64,000 bases of DNA from Paraburkholderia sp. BL9I2N2 (GTDB lineage Bacteria; Pseudomonadota; Gammaproteobacteria; Burkholderiales; Burkholderiaceae), in assembly GCF_004339745.1 (NCBI RefSeq), contig NZ_SMGP01000001.1, forward strand, positions 1,550,001 to 1,614,000, written 5' to 3'. Shown here piece by piece: positions 1 to 9,537 of the stretch. Under the pieces are notes generated by a model. It made no database searches. It worked only from the letters and a program-made list of their open reading frames with translations, and was not told the origin of the DNA. The stretch's first letter is position 1. Every line of letters begins with the position of its first letter. The position numbers and the translations under genes are program-made.

Positions 1-154
1 CTATCTCGGCGGCGAAGCCGTGCAGACCTCGATGCAACTGCCGCAGGCGCTTTCCGGCGTGTTCCAGGGGCTGTTGCTGTTCTGCCTGCTGGGTGCCGAC
101 CTGTTCGTGAACTATCGCGTGCGCCGCCGAACGCTGGCCGCCCAGGTTCACTGA
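1..154 (+). CDS. ABC transporter permease, C-terminal fragment (BMP-type nucleoside-like uptake system)
   Basis: Only the last 50 codons are in the window; the reading frame begins at base 2 and stops with TGA at 152-154. The visible peptide has one hydrophobic stretch (LSGVFQGLLLFCLLGADLF) followed by a short basic tail (YRVRRR), as expected for the final membrane segment and cytoplasmic end of an inner-membrane permease. A second permease starts 43 bases downstream and a BMP-family binding protein follows, so this is most likely the first of the two permeases of a YufP/YufQ-like ABC importer. The ATPase would lie upstream, outside the window. The substrate cannot be read from this fragment. 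Confidence 0.75.
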   Translation, partial: YLGGEAVQTSMQLPQALSGVFQGLLLFCLLGADLFVNYRVRRRTLAAQVH

Positions 155-197
155 TCAGCTCTCTGACATTCGCTCACTGATTTATCGCCGGATCCAC

Positions 198-1127
198 ATG
201 GACATTCAACAAGCCAGCTCGCTCACGTCGAGCGCCGTCACCGCCGCGATTCCGCTGATGTTCGCGGGCGCGGGCGAACTCGTCACCGAAAAATCGGGCG
301 TCCTCAACCTCGGCGTCGAAGGCATGATGCTGATGGGCGCGGTGACCGGCTACGCGGTCACCGCGATCACCGGCAGCCCGTGGCTCGGCGTGCTTGCCGC
401 GATCGGCGCCGGTCTCGCGATGTCGCTGCTGTTCGCGTTTCTCACGCTCACCATGCTCGCCAATCAGGTCGCCACCGGCCTTTCGCTGACGATCTTCGGC
501 ATCGGCCTCTCGGCGTACGTCGGCAAGCCGTACACGTCGGCTGCGGTGCGCGCGACCATCGACACGTGGACGATTCCCGGCCTCTCGAAGATCCCGGTGC
601 TCGGTCCAGCGTTCTTCAGCCTCACGCCGCTCGATTACCTCGCGTTCCTGATGTTCGCGGTAATCGGCTGGTTCCTGTACCGCACGCGCGCGGGCCTCGT
701 ACTGCGCTCGGTCGGCGAATCGCCGCAGGTCGCGCACTCGGTCGGCTTTCCGGTGGTCGGTGTGCGTTACGGCGCGGTCGCGTTCGGCGGTGGCATGGCC
801 GGGCTCGCGGGCGGCTACTACTCGATCGTCAATCTGCACCTGTGGCAGGAACAGCTCACCTCGGGCCGCGGCTGGATCGCGCTCGCGCTGGTCGTGTTCG
901 CGACGTGGCGCCCGGGGCGCCTGCTGATCGGCGCGCTGCTGTTCGGCGCCGTGACGGGCCTGCAGTTCTACGCCCAGGCGATCGGCGTGCCGGTGCCGAC
1001 GCAATTTCTCGCGATGCTGCCGTACGTCGCGACGGTCGTCGTGCTGGTGCTGATCTCGCGCAATCCGAACACGATCCGTCTGAATGCGCCGGCGTCGTTG
1101 GGCAAACCGTTTTTCTCGGCGGGCTGA
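198..1127 (+). CDS. ABC transporter permease (BMP/nucleoside-type, YufQ-like)
   Basis: A 309-residue, strongly hydrophobic protein with about eight to nine predicted membrane segments. It contains the glycine-rich N-terminal pattern of the branched-chain/nucleoside permease superfamily ([20 protein letters not shown] near residues 27-46) and the cytoplasmic loop around residues 170-205 ([15 protein letters not shown], then a Gly-rich [13 protein letters not shown]) that contacts the ATPase. It lies between another permease (43-bp gap) and a BMP-family binding protein (53-bp gap) on the same strand, so the three are probably cotranscribed. Relatives with BMP-type binding proteins import purine nucleosides or related bases; the exact substrate here is inference. 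Confidence 0.9.
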   Translation: MDIQQASSLTSSAVTAAIPLMFAGAGELVTEKSGVLNLGVEGMMLMGAVTGYAVTAITGSPWLGVLAAIGAGLAMSLLFAFLTLTMLANQVATGLSLTIFGIGLSAYVGKPYTSAAVRATIDTWTIPGLSKIPVLGPAFFSLTPLDYLAFLMFAVIGWFLYRTRAGLVLRSVGESPQVAHSVGFPVVGVRYGAVAFGGGMAGLAGGYYSIVNLHLWQEQLTSGRGWIALALVVFATWRPGRLLIGALLFGAVTGLQFYAQAIGVPVPTQFLAMLPYVATVVVLVLISRNPNTIRLNAPASLGKPFFSAG

Positions 1128-1180
1128 CCGACCATCGACTTCGCTTTTCACATCATTCGATAAACACGACAGGAGAAAAC

Positions 1181-2275
1181 ATGAAGAGAAGAAATCTGCT
1201 GACCGCTTTCGCTTGGGGCGCGGCCTCGCTGGCGCTCGCCGCGCCGCTCGCGCAAAGCGCGCAGGCCGCCGATGCGCCGGGCGTCGCGTTCGTCTACCTG
1301 GGCAATCCGGGCGATGCCGGCTGGACCTTCGCGCACGATCAGGGCTCGAAGGAAGCGGAAGCGAAGTTCGGCAGCAAGATCAAGATCACGCGCATCGAAA
1401 ACGTGCCGGAATCGGCCGACTCCGAGCGCGTGTTCCGCGATCTGGCGAACAAGGGCAACAAGATCATCATCGGTTCGAGCTTCGGCTATCAGGACTTCGA
1501 ACTGAAGGTCGCGAAGGATTTCCCGGATACCGTTTTCCTGCACGCAACCGGCTACAAGAAAGCGCCGAACTTCGGCACCTATGACGTGCGCATGTACCAG
1601 GGCGCGTACCTGGCCGGCGTCGCCGCGGGCTACGTGACGAAGACCAACACGCTCGGCTTCGTGGCGTCGGTGCCGATTCCCGAAGTGATCCGCAACATCA
1701 ACGCGTACACGCTCGGCGCGCGCTCGGTGAATCCGAAGGTGCACACCAAGGTCATCTGGATCAATAGCTGGTTCGATCCGGGCAAGGAAAAGCAGGCGGC
1801 TGAAACGCTGATCGGCCAGGGCGCCGACGTGCTGCTGCAAAACACCGATTCGAGCGCCACGCTCGCCACGGCGTCGGCCAAGCACGTGCACGCGTTCGGC
1901 TGGGATTCGGATATGAAGAAGTTCGGTCCTGACGCGCACCTCGGTTCGGTGGTCGCGCACTGGGGCGTGTATTACAACGCGGCGATCCAGCAGGTGCTGG
2001 ACGGCAAGTGGAAGAACGATCCGGTGTGGTGGGGCATTCCGCAGAAAGCCGTCAACCTCGAAGATCTGAACACGTCCGCGATTCCGGCTGACGCGCAGAA
2101 GCAGGTCGCGGCCAAGCGCGACGAACTGGCGGGCGGCAAGTGGGACGTGTTCACGGGTCCGCTCAAGGATCAATCCGGCGCGGTGAAGGTGCCCGCCGGC
2201 AAGACGCTGACCGATCCGGAACTGCAACGCCTGAACTGGTATGTGGAAGGCGTGGACGGCACTCTGCCGAAGTAA
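1181..2275 (+). CDS. BMP-family ABC transporter substrate-binding protein
   Basis: The start is the ATG at 1181, preceded by a strong AGGAG ribosome site at 1171-1175; the frame extends further upstream but overlaps the permease. The product has 364 residues with a Sec signal peptide (basic MKRR, hydrophobic core, cleavage near AQA at 27-29) and no lipobox cysteine, so it should be a free periplasmic protein. The body matches the BMP/Med family: an FVYLGNPGDAGWTFAHDQG segment at the N-terminus, an IIIGSSFGYQD strand and the NTDSSAT hinge region. It would deliver a nucleoside-like ligand to the upstream permeases. A terminator hairpin follows within 55 bases, marking the operon end. Confidence 0.92.
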   Translation: MKRRNLLTAFAWGAASLALAAPLAQSAQAADAPGVAFVYLGNPGDAGWTFAHDQGSKEAEAKFGSKIKITRIENVPESADSERVFRDLANKGNKIIIGSSFGYQDFELKVAKDFPDTVFLHATGYKKAPNFGTYDVRMYQGAYLAGVAAGYVTKTNTLGFVASVPIPEVIRNINAYTLGARSVNPKVHTKVIWINSWFDPGKEKQAAETLIGQGADVLLQNTDSSATLATASAKHVHAFGWDSDMKKFGPDAHLGSVVAHWGVYYNAAIQQVLDGKWKNDPVWWGIPQKAVNLEDLNTSAIPADAQKQVAAKRDELAGGKWDVFTGPLKDQSGAVKVPAGKTLTDPELQRLNWYVEGVDGTLPK

Positions 2276-2325
2276 CGCCGCCAAAGGTCGACCAGGCGGC
2301 GGTCTCAGCAACCGCTGCTTTAAGG

Positions 2326-2357
2326 AGCTGCGTCCTGTACGGACGCAGCTTTTTTTT
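2326..2357 (+). terminator. Rho-independent terminator after the BMP ABC operon
   Basis: A perfect 10-bp stem (AGCTGCGTCC at 2326-2335 pairing with 2341-2350), a 5-nt loop and a run of eight T at 2350-2357. It sits 50 bases after the binding-protein stop codon. Confidence 0.9.
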
Positions 2358-2398
2358 GCCTTGGGTTTTAGCGCGCCGACGGCCAGGCGGCCGGCACG

Positions 2399-2605
2399 TC
2401 AGTCGATGCGCAAACCAACCTTGATGGTCACCTGCCAGTACGCCACCTTGTCGTTTTCGATCTGGCCCCGCGTTTCCGTCACTTCGAACCAGTGCAGATT
2501 GCGCAGCGTCTTCGACGCTTTTGCGATTGCCGTGCTGATGGCGTCGTCGATCGATTTGGTCGACGAGCCGGTCAGTTCGATCTGTTTATAGACGTGTTCG
2601 GACAT
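2399..2605 (-). CDS. Dodecin family flavin-binding protein
   Basis: A 68-residue protein starting at the ATG at 2603-2605, with an AGGAGG ribosome site just upstream (2612-2617 on the plus strand as CCTCCT). A longer in-frame extension overlaps the next gene and has no such site. The sequence MSEHVYKQIELTGSS, the NLHWFEVTETRGQI segment and the YWQVTIKVG C-terminus are typical of dodecins, which form hollow dodecamers that store or buffer FMN, riboflavin or CoA. The Trp in the HWFEV segment is the residue that stacks on the flavin in the family. It is a single gene, convergent with the upstream ABC operon. Confidence 0.93.
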   Translation of the reverse strand: MSEHVYKQIELTGSSTKSIDDAISTAIAKASKTLRNLHWFEVTETRGQIENDKVAYWQVTIKVGLRID

Positions 2606-2778
2606 GGACTTCCTCCTTTGATCTTCGTTGGTGTTCAAAAAGTATAGGCAACGCAAGCGCCGCGAACGGCCCCCGCGTGAGCAAGTCATGCCGCACATGC
2701 CGTGCCCGGTATGCGGTGGCGGGACGCCGCCGTTATCATGTCCGCGCAACTCAATCTGACATGCGACGAGGTTCCAAA

Positions 2779-3720
2779 GTGGAAATTGGTTTTTGCGGTC
2801 CTGGTTTAATGGGCACGCCGATGATCCGGCATCTGCTGCGCGCGGGGCATACGGTGCATGTCTGGAATCGCACGCGGGCCAAGGCGGAAGTGCTGCTGGC
2901 GGACGGCGCTCAAGTGGTCGAGACGCCGCGCGAACTCGCCGCACGGTGTGAGGCCGTGCTGCTGTGCGTGGCGGACGCGGCGGCAGTGGAGCAAACCGTG
3001 TTCGGCGCAGCGGGCCTGCTGAGCGCCGATGCGCCCGTACCGGGCCGGTTGCGCTGGATCGTCGATCACTCCAGCATTCCGCCGGCCGCAACGCGCGCCT
3101 TCGCGCAGCGCGCGGCGGCGCTAACGGCGGTTCGCGCGGACGCAGGCGAGGGCGAGCGCGAGGCGGTCGGCAGCGTCGGCTGGATCGACGCGCCGGTGTC
3201 CGGCGGCGTGGCCGGCGCGACGGCCGGCACGCTGGCGGTCATGGCGGGCGGCGCCGCAGCGGACGTCGAAGCCGTCAAACCGCTGCTCAGCGCCTACGCG
3301 GCGCGTGTCACGCACATGGGCGAGGTCGGCGCGGGCCAGACCGCGAAGCTGTGCAATCAGGCCATCGTCACCGCGACGCTGGCGGCGATCGCCGAGGCGG
3401 TGAGCCTCGCGCAGCGCAGCGGCCTCGACGCCTCCCGGCTGACCGAGGGTCTCGCCGGCGGCTGGGCCGATTCGGTGCTGCTGCAGACGTTCGTGCCGCG
3501 CATGACGCAAAGCGGCCTCGCGCCGATCGGCGCGTTCCGGACCTTTCAGAAAGACATCGACACGGTGGCGGCCACCGCGTACGAGACGGGCACGCCGATG
3601 CCGGTGTCGTCGACGGTCCAGCAACTGCTGCGGCTCGGCGCGGCGATGGGGCTCGGCGAGGCCGACCTGTCGGCCTTCATCGACGTTTTGCAGACGCCGC
3701 GCGGCGCCCAAACCCGGTAG
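2779..3720 (+). CDS. NAD(P)-dependent 3-hydroxyisobutyrate dehydrogenase-like oxidoreductase
   Basis: The start chosen is the GTG at 2779, because the peptide then begins directly with the nucleotide-binding strand (MEIGFCGPGLMGTPM), with a GAGGT ribosome-like site at 2767-2771. ATG at 2761 is an alternative adding six residues. The protein (313 residues) has the N-terminal Rossmann motif GxGxMG near residues 7-12, the substrate-binding DAPVSGGVAGA segment near residue 137, and the catalytic-lysine region GAGQTAKLCNQ (Lys near residue 192). This is the beta-hydroxyacid dehydrogenase family (3-hydroxyisobutyrate, tartronate semialdehyde or similar substrates). The exact substrate is not fixed by sequence. 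It is not in an obvious operon. Confidence 0.85.
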   Translation: MEIGFCGPGLMGTPMIRHLLRAGHTVHVWNRTRAKAEVLLADGAQVVETPRELAARCEAVLLCVADAAAVEQTVFGAAGLLSADAPVPGRLRWIVDHSSIPPAATRAFAQRAAALTAVRADAGEGEREAVGSVGWIDAPVSGGVAGATAGTLAVMAGGAAADVEAVKPLLSAYAARVTHMGEVGAGQTAKLCNQAIVTATLAAIAEAVSLAQRSGLDASRLTEGLAGGWADSVLLQTFVPRMTQSGLAPIGAFRTFQKDIDTVAATAYETGTPMPVSSTVQQLLRLGAAMGLGEADLSAFIDVLQTPRGAQTR

Positions 3721-3737
3721 CGCGACGCGCGTGCGGG

Positions 3738-3763
3738 TTGAATTCGCGATAACCTGCTAAAAT
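3738..3763 (+). promoter_or_regulatory. Possible promoter of the ABC-F gene (extended -10)
   Basis: TGCTAAAAT at 3755-3763 matches an extended -10 element, about 40 bases before the GTG start at 3804. TTGAAT at 3738-3743 resembles a -35 but the spacer is only 14 bases, so the extended -10 may do most of the work. Confidence 0.35.
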
Positions 3764-3803
3764 ATTGGGTTTTTCGCCGATATCACATTCAAAGGGACGC
3801 GCC

Positions 3804-5396
3804 GTGCTGTCTACCGCCAATATCACCATGCAATTCGGGCCAAAGCCCCTCTTCGAGAACATCTCGGTCAAATTCGGGGAAGGGAACCGCTATGGCCTGA
3901 TCGGTGCGAACGGCTGCGGCAAATCCACCTTCATGAAGATTCTGGGCAGCGACCTGGAGCCGAGTTCGGGCAGCGTCATGCTCGAGCCGAACGTGCGCCT
4001 CGGTAAGCTGCGCCAGGATCAGTTCGCTTACGAAGACGTGCGCGTGCTCGACGTCGTGATGATGGGCCACACGGAAATGTGGGCCGCCATGACCGAGCGC
4101 GACGCGATCTACGCGAACCCCGACGCGACGGACGACGACTACATGCACGCCGCCGAACTTGAAGCGAAGTTCGCCGAGTACGACGGCTACACCGCCGAAG
4201 CGCGCGCGGGCGAACTGCTGCTCGGCATCGGCATTGCGATCGAGGACCACAATGGCCCGATGAGCAACGTGGCGCCGGGCTGGAAGCTGCGCGTGCTGCT
4301 CGCGCAGGCGCTGTTCTCGAAGCCGGACGTGCTGCTGCTGGACGAGCCGACCAACAACCTGGACATCAACTCGATTCGTTGGCTGGAAGACGTGCTCAAC
4401 CAGTACAACTCGACGATGATCATCATCTCGCACGATCGACACTTCCTGAACCAGGTCTGCACGCACATGGCCGACATGGACTTCGGCACGCTGAAGGTCT
4501 ATCCGGGCAACTACGACGACTACATGCTGGCGAGCACGCAGGCGCGCGAGCGTCAGCAGAACGCCAACGCGAAGGCGAAGGAACGTGTGGCCGACCTGCA
4601 GGACTTCGTGCGCCGCTTCTCGGCGAACAAGTCGAAGGCGCGTCAGGCCACCAGCCGGCTGAAGATGATCGACAAGATCAAGATCGAGGAATTCAAGCCG
4701 TCGTCGCGGCAGAACCCGTTTATTCGCTTCGAGTACGAGAAGAAGCTGCACAACATCGCGGTGGTGGCCGACAGGATCTCGAAGAAGTATGAGCGCAGCA
4801 TTTTCAACGACTTCAGCATCAGCGTGCAGCCGGGCGAGCGTATCGCGATCATCGGCGAGAACGGCGCGGGCAAGACCACGCTGCTGCGCTCGCTGCTGGG
4901 CAGGCTGGAGCTCGATCACGGCACGGTGAAGTGGGCCGAGAACGCGAGCGTCGGCTACATGCCGCAGGACACGTACGAAGAGTTTCCGGACGACGTCACG
5001 CTGATGGACTGGATCGACGGCTATCGCAAGGAAGGCGACGACGAGCAGATGGTGCGCGGCACGCTCGGCCGGCTGCTGTTCAATGCCGACGACATCCGCA
5101 AGTCGGTCAAGGTGCTCTCCGGCGGCGAGAAGGGCCGCATGATCTGGGGCAAGCTGATGCTGGGCCGCCACAACGTGCTGCTGATGGACGAGCCGACCAA
5201 CCACATGGACATGGAATCGATCGAGTCGCTGCAGATCGCGCTCGACAAGTTCGAAGGCACGCTGATTTTCGTGTCGCACGACCGTGAGTTCGTGAGCGGT
5301 CTGGCGAATCGCGTCATCGAAGTGAAGACCAATGGCACGTTGAACGACTTTGGTGGCAATTACGAAGACTTTTTGCTGAGCCAGGGCGTGCAGTAA
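3804..5396 (+). CDS. ybiT: ABC-F family ATP-binding protein (YbiT-like, ribosome-associated)
   Basis: The start is the GTG at 3804, with AAAGGGA at 3791-3797 as ribosome site. That gives 530 residues, the same length as E. coli YbiT; a longer in-frame ATG (3765) lacks family support. Two ABC domains are fused without membrane segments: Walker A motifs GANGCGKS near residue 34 and GENGAGKTT near residue 350, and Walker B/D-loop motifs DEPTNNLD near residue 179 and DEPTNHMD near residue 461. The linker between them is charged and helical (the ABC-F P-site tRNA-interaction motif region). ABC-F proteins act on the ribosome rather than in transport. The gene is monocistronic, with a terminator directly after it. 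Confidence 0.92.
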   Translation: MLSTANITMQFGPKPLFENISVKFGEGNRYGLIGANGCGKSTFMKILGSDLEPSSGSVMLEPNVRLGKLRQDQFAYEDVRVLDVVMMGHTEMWAAMTERDAIYANPDATDDDYMHAAELEAKFAEYDGYTAEARAGELLLGIGIAIEDHNGPMSNVAPGWKLRVLLAQALFSKPDVLLLDEPTNNLDINSIRWLEDVLNQYNSTMIIISHDRHFLNQVCTHMADMDFGTLKVYPGNYDDYMLASTQARERQQNANAKAKERVADLQDFVRRFSANKSKARQATSRLKMIDKIKIEEFKPSSRQNPFIRFEYEKKLHNIAVVADRISKKYERSIFNDFSISVQPGERIAIIGENGAGKTTLLRSLLGRLELDHGTVKWAENASVGYMPQDTYEEFPDDVTLMDWIDGYRKEGDDEQMVRGTLGRLLFNADDIRKSVKVLSGGEKGRMIWGKLMLGRHNVLLMDEPTNHMDMESIESLQIALDKFEGTLIFVSHDREFVSGLANRVIEVKTNGTLNDFGGNYEDFLLSQGVQ

Positions 5397-5435
5397 GCGC
5401 GGCTGACTCACTCGCCGCATCAAGCTGCACCCGCA

Positions 5436-5464
5436 AAGCCCGCTTCTTCGAAGCGGGCTTTTTT
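5436..5464 (+). terminator. Rho-independent terminator after the ABC-F gene
   Basis: A 10-bp GC-rich stem (AAGCCCGCTT at 5436-5445 with 5451-5460) closing a five-base loop, followed by TTTT at 5461-5464. Confidence 0.9.
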
Positions 5465-5552
5465 CATGGCACGCGCCTCGCGCATCGGCCTTCCCCACGG
5501 CGCTGGTTAGAATAGAAGACCATTCCGGAGACACAGACAGGGACCGACCATC

Positions 5553-6977
5553 ATGAAGACCTACGAGCAACTCTATATCGACGGCAAGTGGATCGCACCG
5601 TGCGGCACCGGCACGATCGACGTGATCGACTCGGGCACGGAAGAGATCATGGGCCGCATCCCTGAAGGCGTCGAGGCCGATGCCGAAAGCGCGATCGCCG
5701 CCGCCCGCGTGGCGTTCGACGGCTGGGCCGCGACGCCCGCCGCCGAGCGCGGCGAATATCTGCGCAAGATCGCCGCGAACCTGAAAGCGCGCACCGACGA
5801 ACTGGCCGGCTTGATCGCGGGCGAAGTCGGCATGCCGCTGAAGCTCGCGCGCGCCATCCAGGTGGGCGGTCCCGTCTACAACTGGGGCGCGTATGCGAAG
5901 CTCGCGAGCGAATTCCAGTATGAGGAACGCGTCGGCAATTCGCTGGTGGTGCGCGAACCGGTCGGCGTGGTGGCGGCGATCACGCCGTGGAACTATCCGC
6001 TCAACCAGGTCACGCTGAAGGTCGCGGCGGCGCTCGCCGCCGGTTGCACGGTGGTGCTCAAGCCGTCGGAGATTGCGCCGCTGAATGCGTTCGTGCTGGC
6101 CGAGGCAATCCACGAAGCCGGGCTGCCGGCCGGCGTGTTCAATCTCGTGAGCGGTTATGGACCGGTGGTGGGCGAGGTGCTGGCGAGCCATCCGTCGGTC
6201 GATATGGTCTCGTTCACCGGCTCGACTCGCGCCGGCAAACGCGTGTCCGAACTGGCTTCGGCGACGGTCAAGCGCGTGGCGCTCGAACTCGGCGGCAAGT
6301 CGGCGTCGGTGATTCTCGACGATGCCGATTTTGCCGCGGCGGTGAAAGGCACGGTCAGCGCGTGCTTCCTGAACTCCGGGCAAACCTGTTCGGCGCATAC
6401 GCGCATGCTGGTGCCCGAATCGCGCTACGACGAAGCACGCGCGCTGGCGAAGCAGGCCGCCGAGGCCTACGTCGCCGGCGATCCGCGCAATGAAACGACA
6501 CGTCTCGGCCCGTTGGCGTCGGCGGCACAGCAGGCGCGCGTGCAGCAGTACATCGCGAAGGGGATCGAGGAGGGCGCCGACCTGGTGACGGGCGGCGCGG
6601 GCTTGCCTGATGGACTATCGAAAGGCTTCTTCGTCAAGCCGACCGTGTTCGGCCGCGTGCATCCCAAGGCGACGATCGCGCAAGAAGAAATCTTCGGCCC
6701 GGTGCTGTCGATTCTGACCTATAAGGACGAAGAGGAAGCCGTTCGGATCGCCAACGATTCGCCGTATGGTCTCGGCGGCGCGGTATGGGCCGGCAGCGAC
6801 GAGCGTGCCGCCGGCGTCGCTCGGCGGATTCGAACCGGCCAGGTCGATATCAACGGCGGCACGTGGAACATGGCCGCGCCGTTCGGCGGTTTCAAGCAGT
6901 CGGGTTTCGGCCGCGAAAACGGGGTCTACGGACTCGAAGAGTATCTCGAACTCAAGTCCATGCAGTTCAAGGCGTGA
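5553..6977 (+). CDS. Aldehyde dehydrogenase family protein (NAD(P)+-dependent)
   Basis: A 474-residue protein, normal for the ALDH superfamily. Visible hallmarks are the cofactor and oxyanion segment [10 protein letters not shown] near residue 144, the FTGSTRAGK dinucleotide-binding turn near residue 222, the general base Glu in LELGGKSA near residue 244, and the catalytic Cys in NSGQTCSA near residue 279. The C-terminal [13 protein letters not shown] motif is also present. It oxidises an aldehyde to the acid; the substrate is not determined. Upstream is a terminator, so it has its own promoter. The next gene (a flavoprotein) starts 129 bases downstream on the same strand and may or may not be cotranscribed. 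Confidence 0.93.
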   Translation: MKTYEQLYIDGKWIAPCGTGTIDVIDSGTEEIMGRIPEGVEADAESAIAAARVAFDGWAATPAAERGEYLRKIAANLKARTDELAGLIAGEVGMPLKLARAIQVGGPVYNWGAYAKLASEFQYEERVGNSLVVREPVGVVAAITPWNYPLNQVTLKVAAALAAGCTVVLKPSEIAPLNAFVLAEAIHEAGLPAGVFNLVSGYGPVVGEVLASHPSVDMVSFTGSTRAGKRVSELASATVKRVALELGGKSASVILDDADFAAAVKGTVSACFLNSGQTCSAHTRMLVPESRYDEARALAKQAAEAYVAGDPRNETTRLGPLASAAQQARVQQYIAKGIEEGADLVTGGAGLPDGLSKGFFVKPTVFGRVHPKATIAQEEIFGPVLSILTYKDEEEAVRIANDSPYGLGGAVWAGSDERAAGVARRIRTGQVDINGGTWNMAAPFGGFKQSGFGRENGVYGLEEYLELKSMQFKA

Positions 6978-7106
6978 TTCAGCTGACCGACGTCAACCGA
7001 AGACCACACATGACCTGGACATTCGCCGGCTCATTGACCTGAAACAACGCAGACTGTGCCCGACCGACGATTATCAGCGTTTCGATAATCCGCCATCGGG
7101 CCAGTC

Positions 7107-8297
7107 ATGCTCACCTCTCATTCCTTTCCACCGCTCGTCATTCGCGGCCGGTCGTTATTGCCGATCGTGCAAGGCGGCATGGGCGTCGGCATCTCGGCGC
7201 ACCGCCTGGCCGGCAGTGTCGCCCGCGAAGGCGCGCTGGGCACCATCGCCAGTATCGACTTGCGGCATCATCATCGCGATCTGATCGAACGTTGCCGCGA
7301 GTCGCCCGATCGGGCCACGCTGGAAGAAGCCAATCTCACCGCGCTGGCCCGCGAAGTCCACGCCGCCAAAGCACTCAGCGAAGGCCGCGGCATGATCGCC
7401 GTCAACGTGATGAAAGCGCTCAGCGCGCAGGCCGACTACGTGCGCGTCGCGTGCGAGAGCGGTGCCGACGCGATCGTCATGGGCGCGGGCCTGCCGCTCG
7501 ATCTGCCGGACATGACCCAGGGCCATGACATCGCGCTGATTCCGATTCTGTCGGACAGCCGTGGCGTTGCGCTGGTGCTGAAGAAGTGGATGAAAAAAGG
7601 CCGTTTGCCCGACGCGGTGGTGATCGAGCATCCGGCGCATGCGGGCGGCCATCTCGGCGTCAACAACCTGGCCGATCAACACGATCGACGCTTCGATTTC
7701 TTCCGCATCCTCGAAGAACTCGACACGGTCTTCACCTCGCTCGGCCTGAACCGTCAGGAGGTGCCCTTGATCGTTGCGGGCGGCATCAATAGTCACGAAG
7801 CCGTCCGTAAGTTGCTGAGCGCGGGCGCTAGCGGCGTGCAGCTCGGCACGCCGTTCGCCGTCACCGAGGAAGGCGACGCGCATCCGAACTTCAAGCGCGT
7901 GCTGGCCGAAGCCACGCCGGAGGATATCGTCGAATTCGTCAGCGTGACGGGACTGCCCGCGCGCGCCGTGAAAACGCCATGGCTGATGCGCTATTTGCGC
8001 CACGAAACGAAGATCCGCGAAAAAGTCGGCGCGCTCAAACACGTCTGTCCGACCGCGCTCGAATGCCTCAGCGCGTGCGGCTGGCGCGACGGTATCGAGA
8101 AGTTCGGCCACTTCTGCATCGACACACGGCTCGCGGCGGCATTGCGCGGCGATGTGGCAAATGGTCTGTTCTTCCGCGGCCGTGAAGCGTTGCCGTTCGG
8201 CACGGCGATTCGCAGCGTGCACGACCTGCTCGAACTGCTGCTCACAGGCTCGACGCGACCGGCTGTCGCAGGGCGCTGGGCATTCTCGCTGGGTTGA
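7107..8297 (+). CDS. Nitronate monooxygenase / 2-nitropropane dioxygenase-like FMN protein
   Basis: A 396-residue TIM-barrel flavoprotein. Features seen: the N-terminal LPIVQGGMGVGIS segment, the IVMGAGLPLDLPD strand, the HPAHAGGHLG motif near residue 174 carrying the catalytic/FMN-contacting His, the IVAGGINS phosphate-binding strand near residue 226, and ASGVQLGTPFAVTEE. It belongs to the long NPD branch with a C-terminal Cys-rich segment (CPTALECLSACGW, then a further Cys). The role would be oxidation of nitronates or a related flavin oxidoreduction. The Cys cluster suggests a metal or Fe-S site, which is inference. It follows the aldehyde dehydrogenase gene on the same strand. Confidence 0.85.
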   Translation: MLTSHSFPPLVIRGRSLLPIVQGGMGVGISAHRLAGSVAREGALGTIASIDLRHHHRDLIERCRESPDRATLEEANLTALAREVHAAKALSEGRGMIAVNVMKALSAQADYVRVACESGADAIVMGAGLPLDLPDMTQGHDIALIPILSDSRGVALVLKKWMKKGRLPDAVVIEHPAHAGGHLGVNNLADQHDRRFDFFRILEELDTVFTSLGLNRQEVPLIVAGGINSHEAVRKLLSAGASGVQLGTPFAVTEEGDAHPNFKRVLAEATPEDIVEFVSVTGLPARAVKTPWLMRYLRHETKIREKVGALKHVCPTALECLSACGWRDGIEKFGHFCIDTRLAAALRGDVANGLFFRGREALPFGTAIRSVHDLLELLLTGSTRPAVAGRWAFSLG

Positions 8298-8368
8298 TAC
8301 GCGTCAACCTGCCGCGCGACGAGAACTTCGACAATCCCCGCACGCAAACAAACAAAGCGGGGAAGCAC

Positions 8369-9025
8369 ATGAAGTACTCATCCAGAAACAGAATCAGAAC
8401 AGCCGTCATCGCTTCGAGCCTGCTGTTCGCGGGCGCGCTCGCGCCGCAAGCGCATGCCGCCGGCGACGACACGATGAGCGGCATTCACGCCGGCGACGTA
8501 CTGGTGCGTCTGCGCGCGATCAGCATCATGCCGAACGTGAGCACGACCGGATCGCTGACCACGCTCAACGTGGGTGTGAACAATGCGATCGTGCCGGAGC
8601 TGGATCTGACGTACATGATCCGTGACTACCTCGGCGTCGAGCTGATTCTCGGCACGTCGCGGCATCAAGTGACTTCGAGCCTCGGCGGTCTCGGCGGCGT
8701 GAATGTGTTGCCGCCCACGCTGCTGCTGCAATATCACTTCAACCACGCGGGGCGGATTCGTCCGTATGTCGGCGCGGGTCTCAACTACACGCTGTTCTAT
8801 AACAACGGCCTGAACGCGGGCGGCCAGCCGATCTCGATTACCAATCACAGTTGGGGGCCGGCGTTGCAGGCGGGCGTCGACGTGCAGGTCACCAAGTCGT
8901 TGTTCGTCAACGCGGATATCAAGAAGATCTGGATGCACACGGATGCTTCGCTCGGCGGTCAGGCGCTCGGCCGCTTGAGCATCGATCCGGTGGTGGTTGG
9001 GTTGGGTGTCGGGATGCGGTTCTGA
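8369..9025 (+). CDS. OmpW family outer membrane protein
   Basis: The start is the ATG at 8369, preceded by GCGGGGAAG; the longer frame upstream adds residues that do not look like a leader. The product has 218 residues, with a signal peptide (basic KYSSRNRIR, hydrophobic core, cleavage near AHA). The mature part is an eight-stranded beta-barrel of the OmpW type: amphipathic alternating strands, ELDLTYMIRDYLGVELILG, the motif RPYVGAGLNYTLFYN, and a terminal Phe (VGLGVGMRF) for BAM recognition. It would form a small pore for hydrophobic molecules in the outer membrane. A strong terminator follows, so the transcript ends here. Confidence 0.9.
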   Translation: MKYSSRNRIRTAVIASSLLFAGALAPQAHAAGDDTMSGIHAGDVLVRLRAISIMPNVSTTGSLTTLNVGVNNAIVPELDLTYMIRDYLGVELILGTSRHQVTSSLGGLGGVNVLPPTLLLQYHFNHAGRIRPYVGAGLNYTLFYNNGLNAGGQPISITNHSWGPALQAGVDVQVTKSLFVNADIKKIWMHTDASLGGQALGRLSIDPVVVGLGVGMRF

Positions 9026-9073
9026 TTGTCACGCATCGCTTGCGCGCTTGATCAGCCGTAGTCGCCATGCAGG

Positions 9074-9106
9074 AACGCCGCGGCGCGGTTCGCGCCTCGG
9101 CGTTTT
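9074..9106 (+). terminator. Rho-independent terminator after the OmpW-like gene
   Basis: A 14-bp stem (9074-9087 with 9091-9104) with a single mismatch and a 3-nt loop, ending in TTTT at 9103-9106. Confidence 0.85.
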
Positions 9107-9174
9107 CGTTCAGGTTTCAAGTTTGAGCGCGACCCGAGCGCAACCATGCGACCGGGGAAGCTGGGAAAGCAATC

Positions 9175-9378
9175 CTACAGTTTGTCGTTCGCAAAGCGCA
9201 TCGCCGAGCCTTCCTGCTCGATGCGAACCCACACGGCGCGCTTTTCCTCGTCGCTCAGGAAAACCCAGTTGGACACCTCGGTGGCAGTGCGGCCGCAGCC
9301 TTTGCAGACGTCGTCGAACAGCGTAGAACAGACGCCGATGCAAGGGCTGTCGGGAAGATCGTGGAGATTCGAGGCCAT
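9175..9378 (-). CDS. DUF1289 domain-containing small protein
   Basis: A 67-residue protein with the diagnostic Cys pattern of DUF1289: SPCIGVC near residue 11, then VCKGCGRT near residue 24, followed by the W-rich helix (SNWVFLSDEEKRAVW). The four cysteines could bind a metal such as zinc or an Fe-S cluster; the family function is not established. It is a single gene on the minus strand, with 149 bases between it and the OmpW-like gene that contain the terminator. Confidence 0.88.
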   Translation of the reverse strand: MASNLHDLPDSPCIGVCSTLFDDVCKGCGRTATEVSNWVFLSDEEKRAVWVRIEQEGSAMRFANDKL

Positions 9379-9537
9379 CGGAAACCTTGGGGCGGAGAAG
9401 CGAAGTTCCGCTATGTTAACCGATGCGCGCGATGCGCCTCGCCATACGCGACCGGCATGGCCGCGGTTCGCGCACGGTTGGCAGCATCCGCCGCACGTCT
9501 TGCCGCATGTTTCGACAGACGGTAGCGCCCGTTCGTA

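Noticed and set aside
2326..2357. Terminator also serving the dodecin gene
   Set aside because: The minus-strand side lacks a T-run after the stem, so only the plus-strand role is claimed.
3789..6398. An 869-codon open frame on the minus strand across the ABC-F and aldehyde dehydrogenase genes
   Set aside because: It is antisense to two well-supported enzyme genes, is His/Arg-rich without any domain, and is explained by high GC codon bias.
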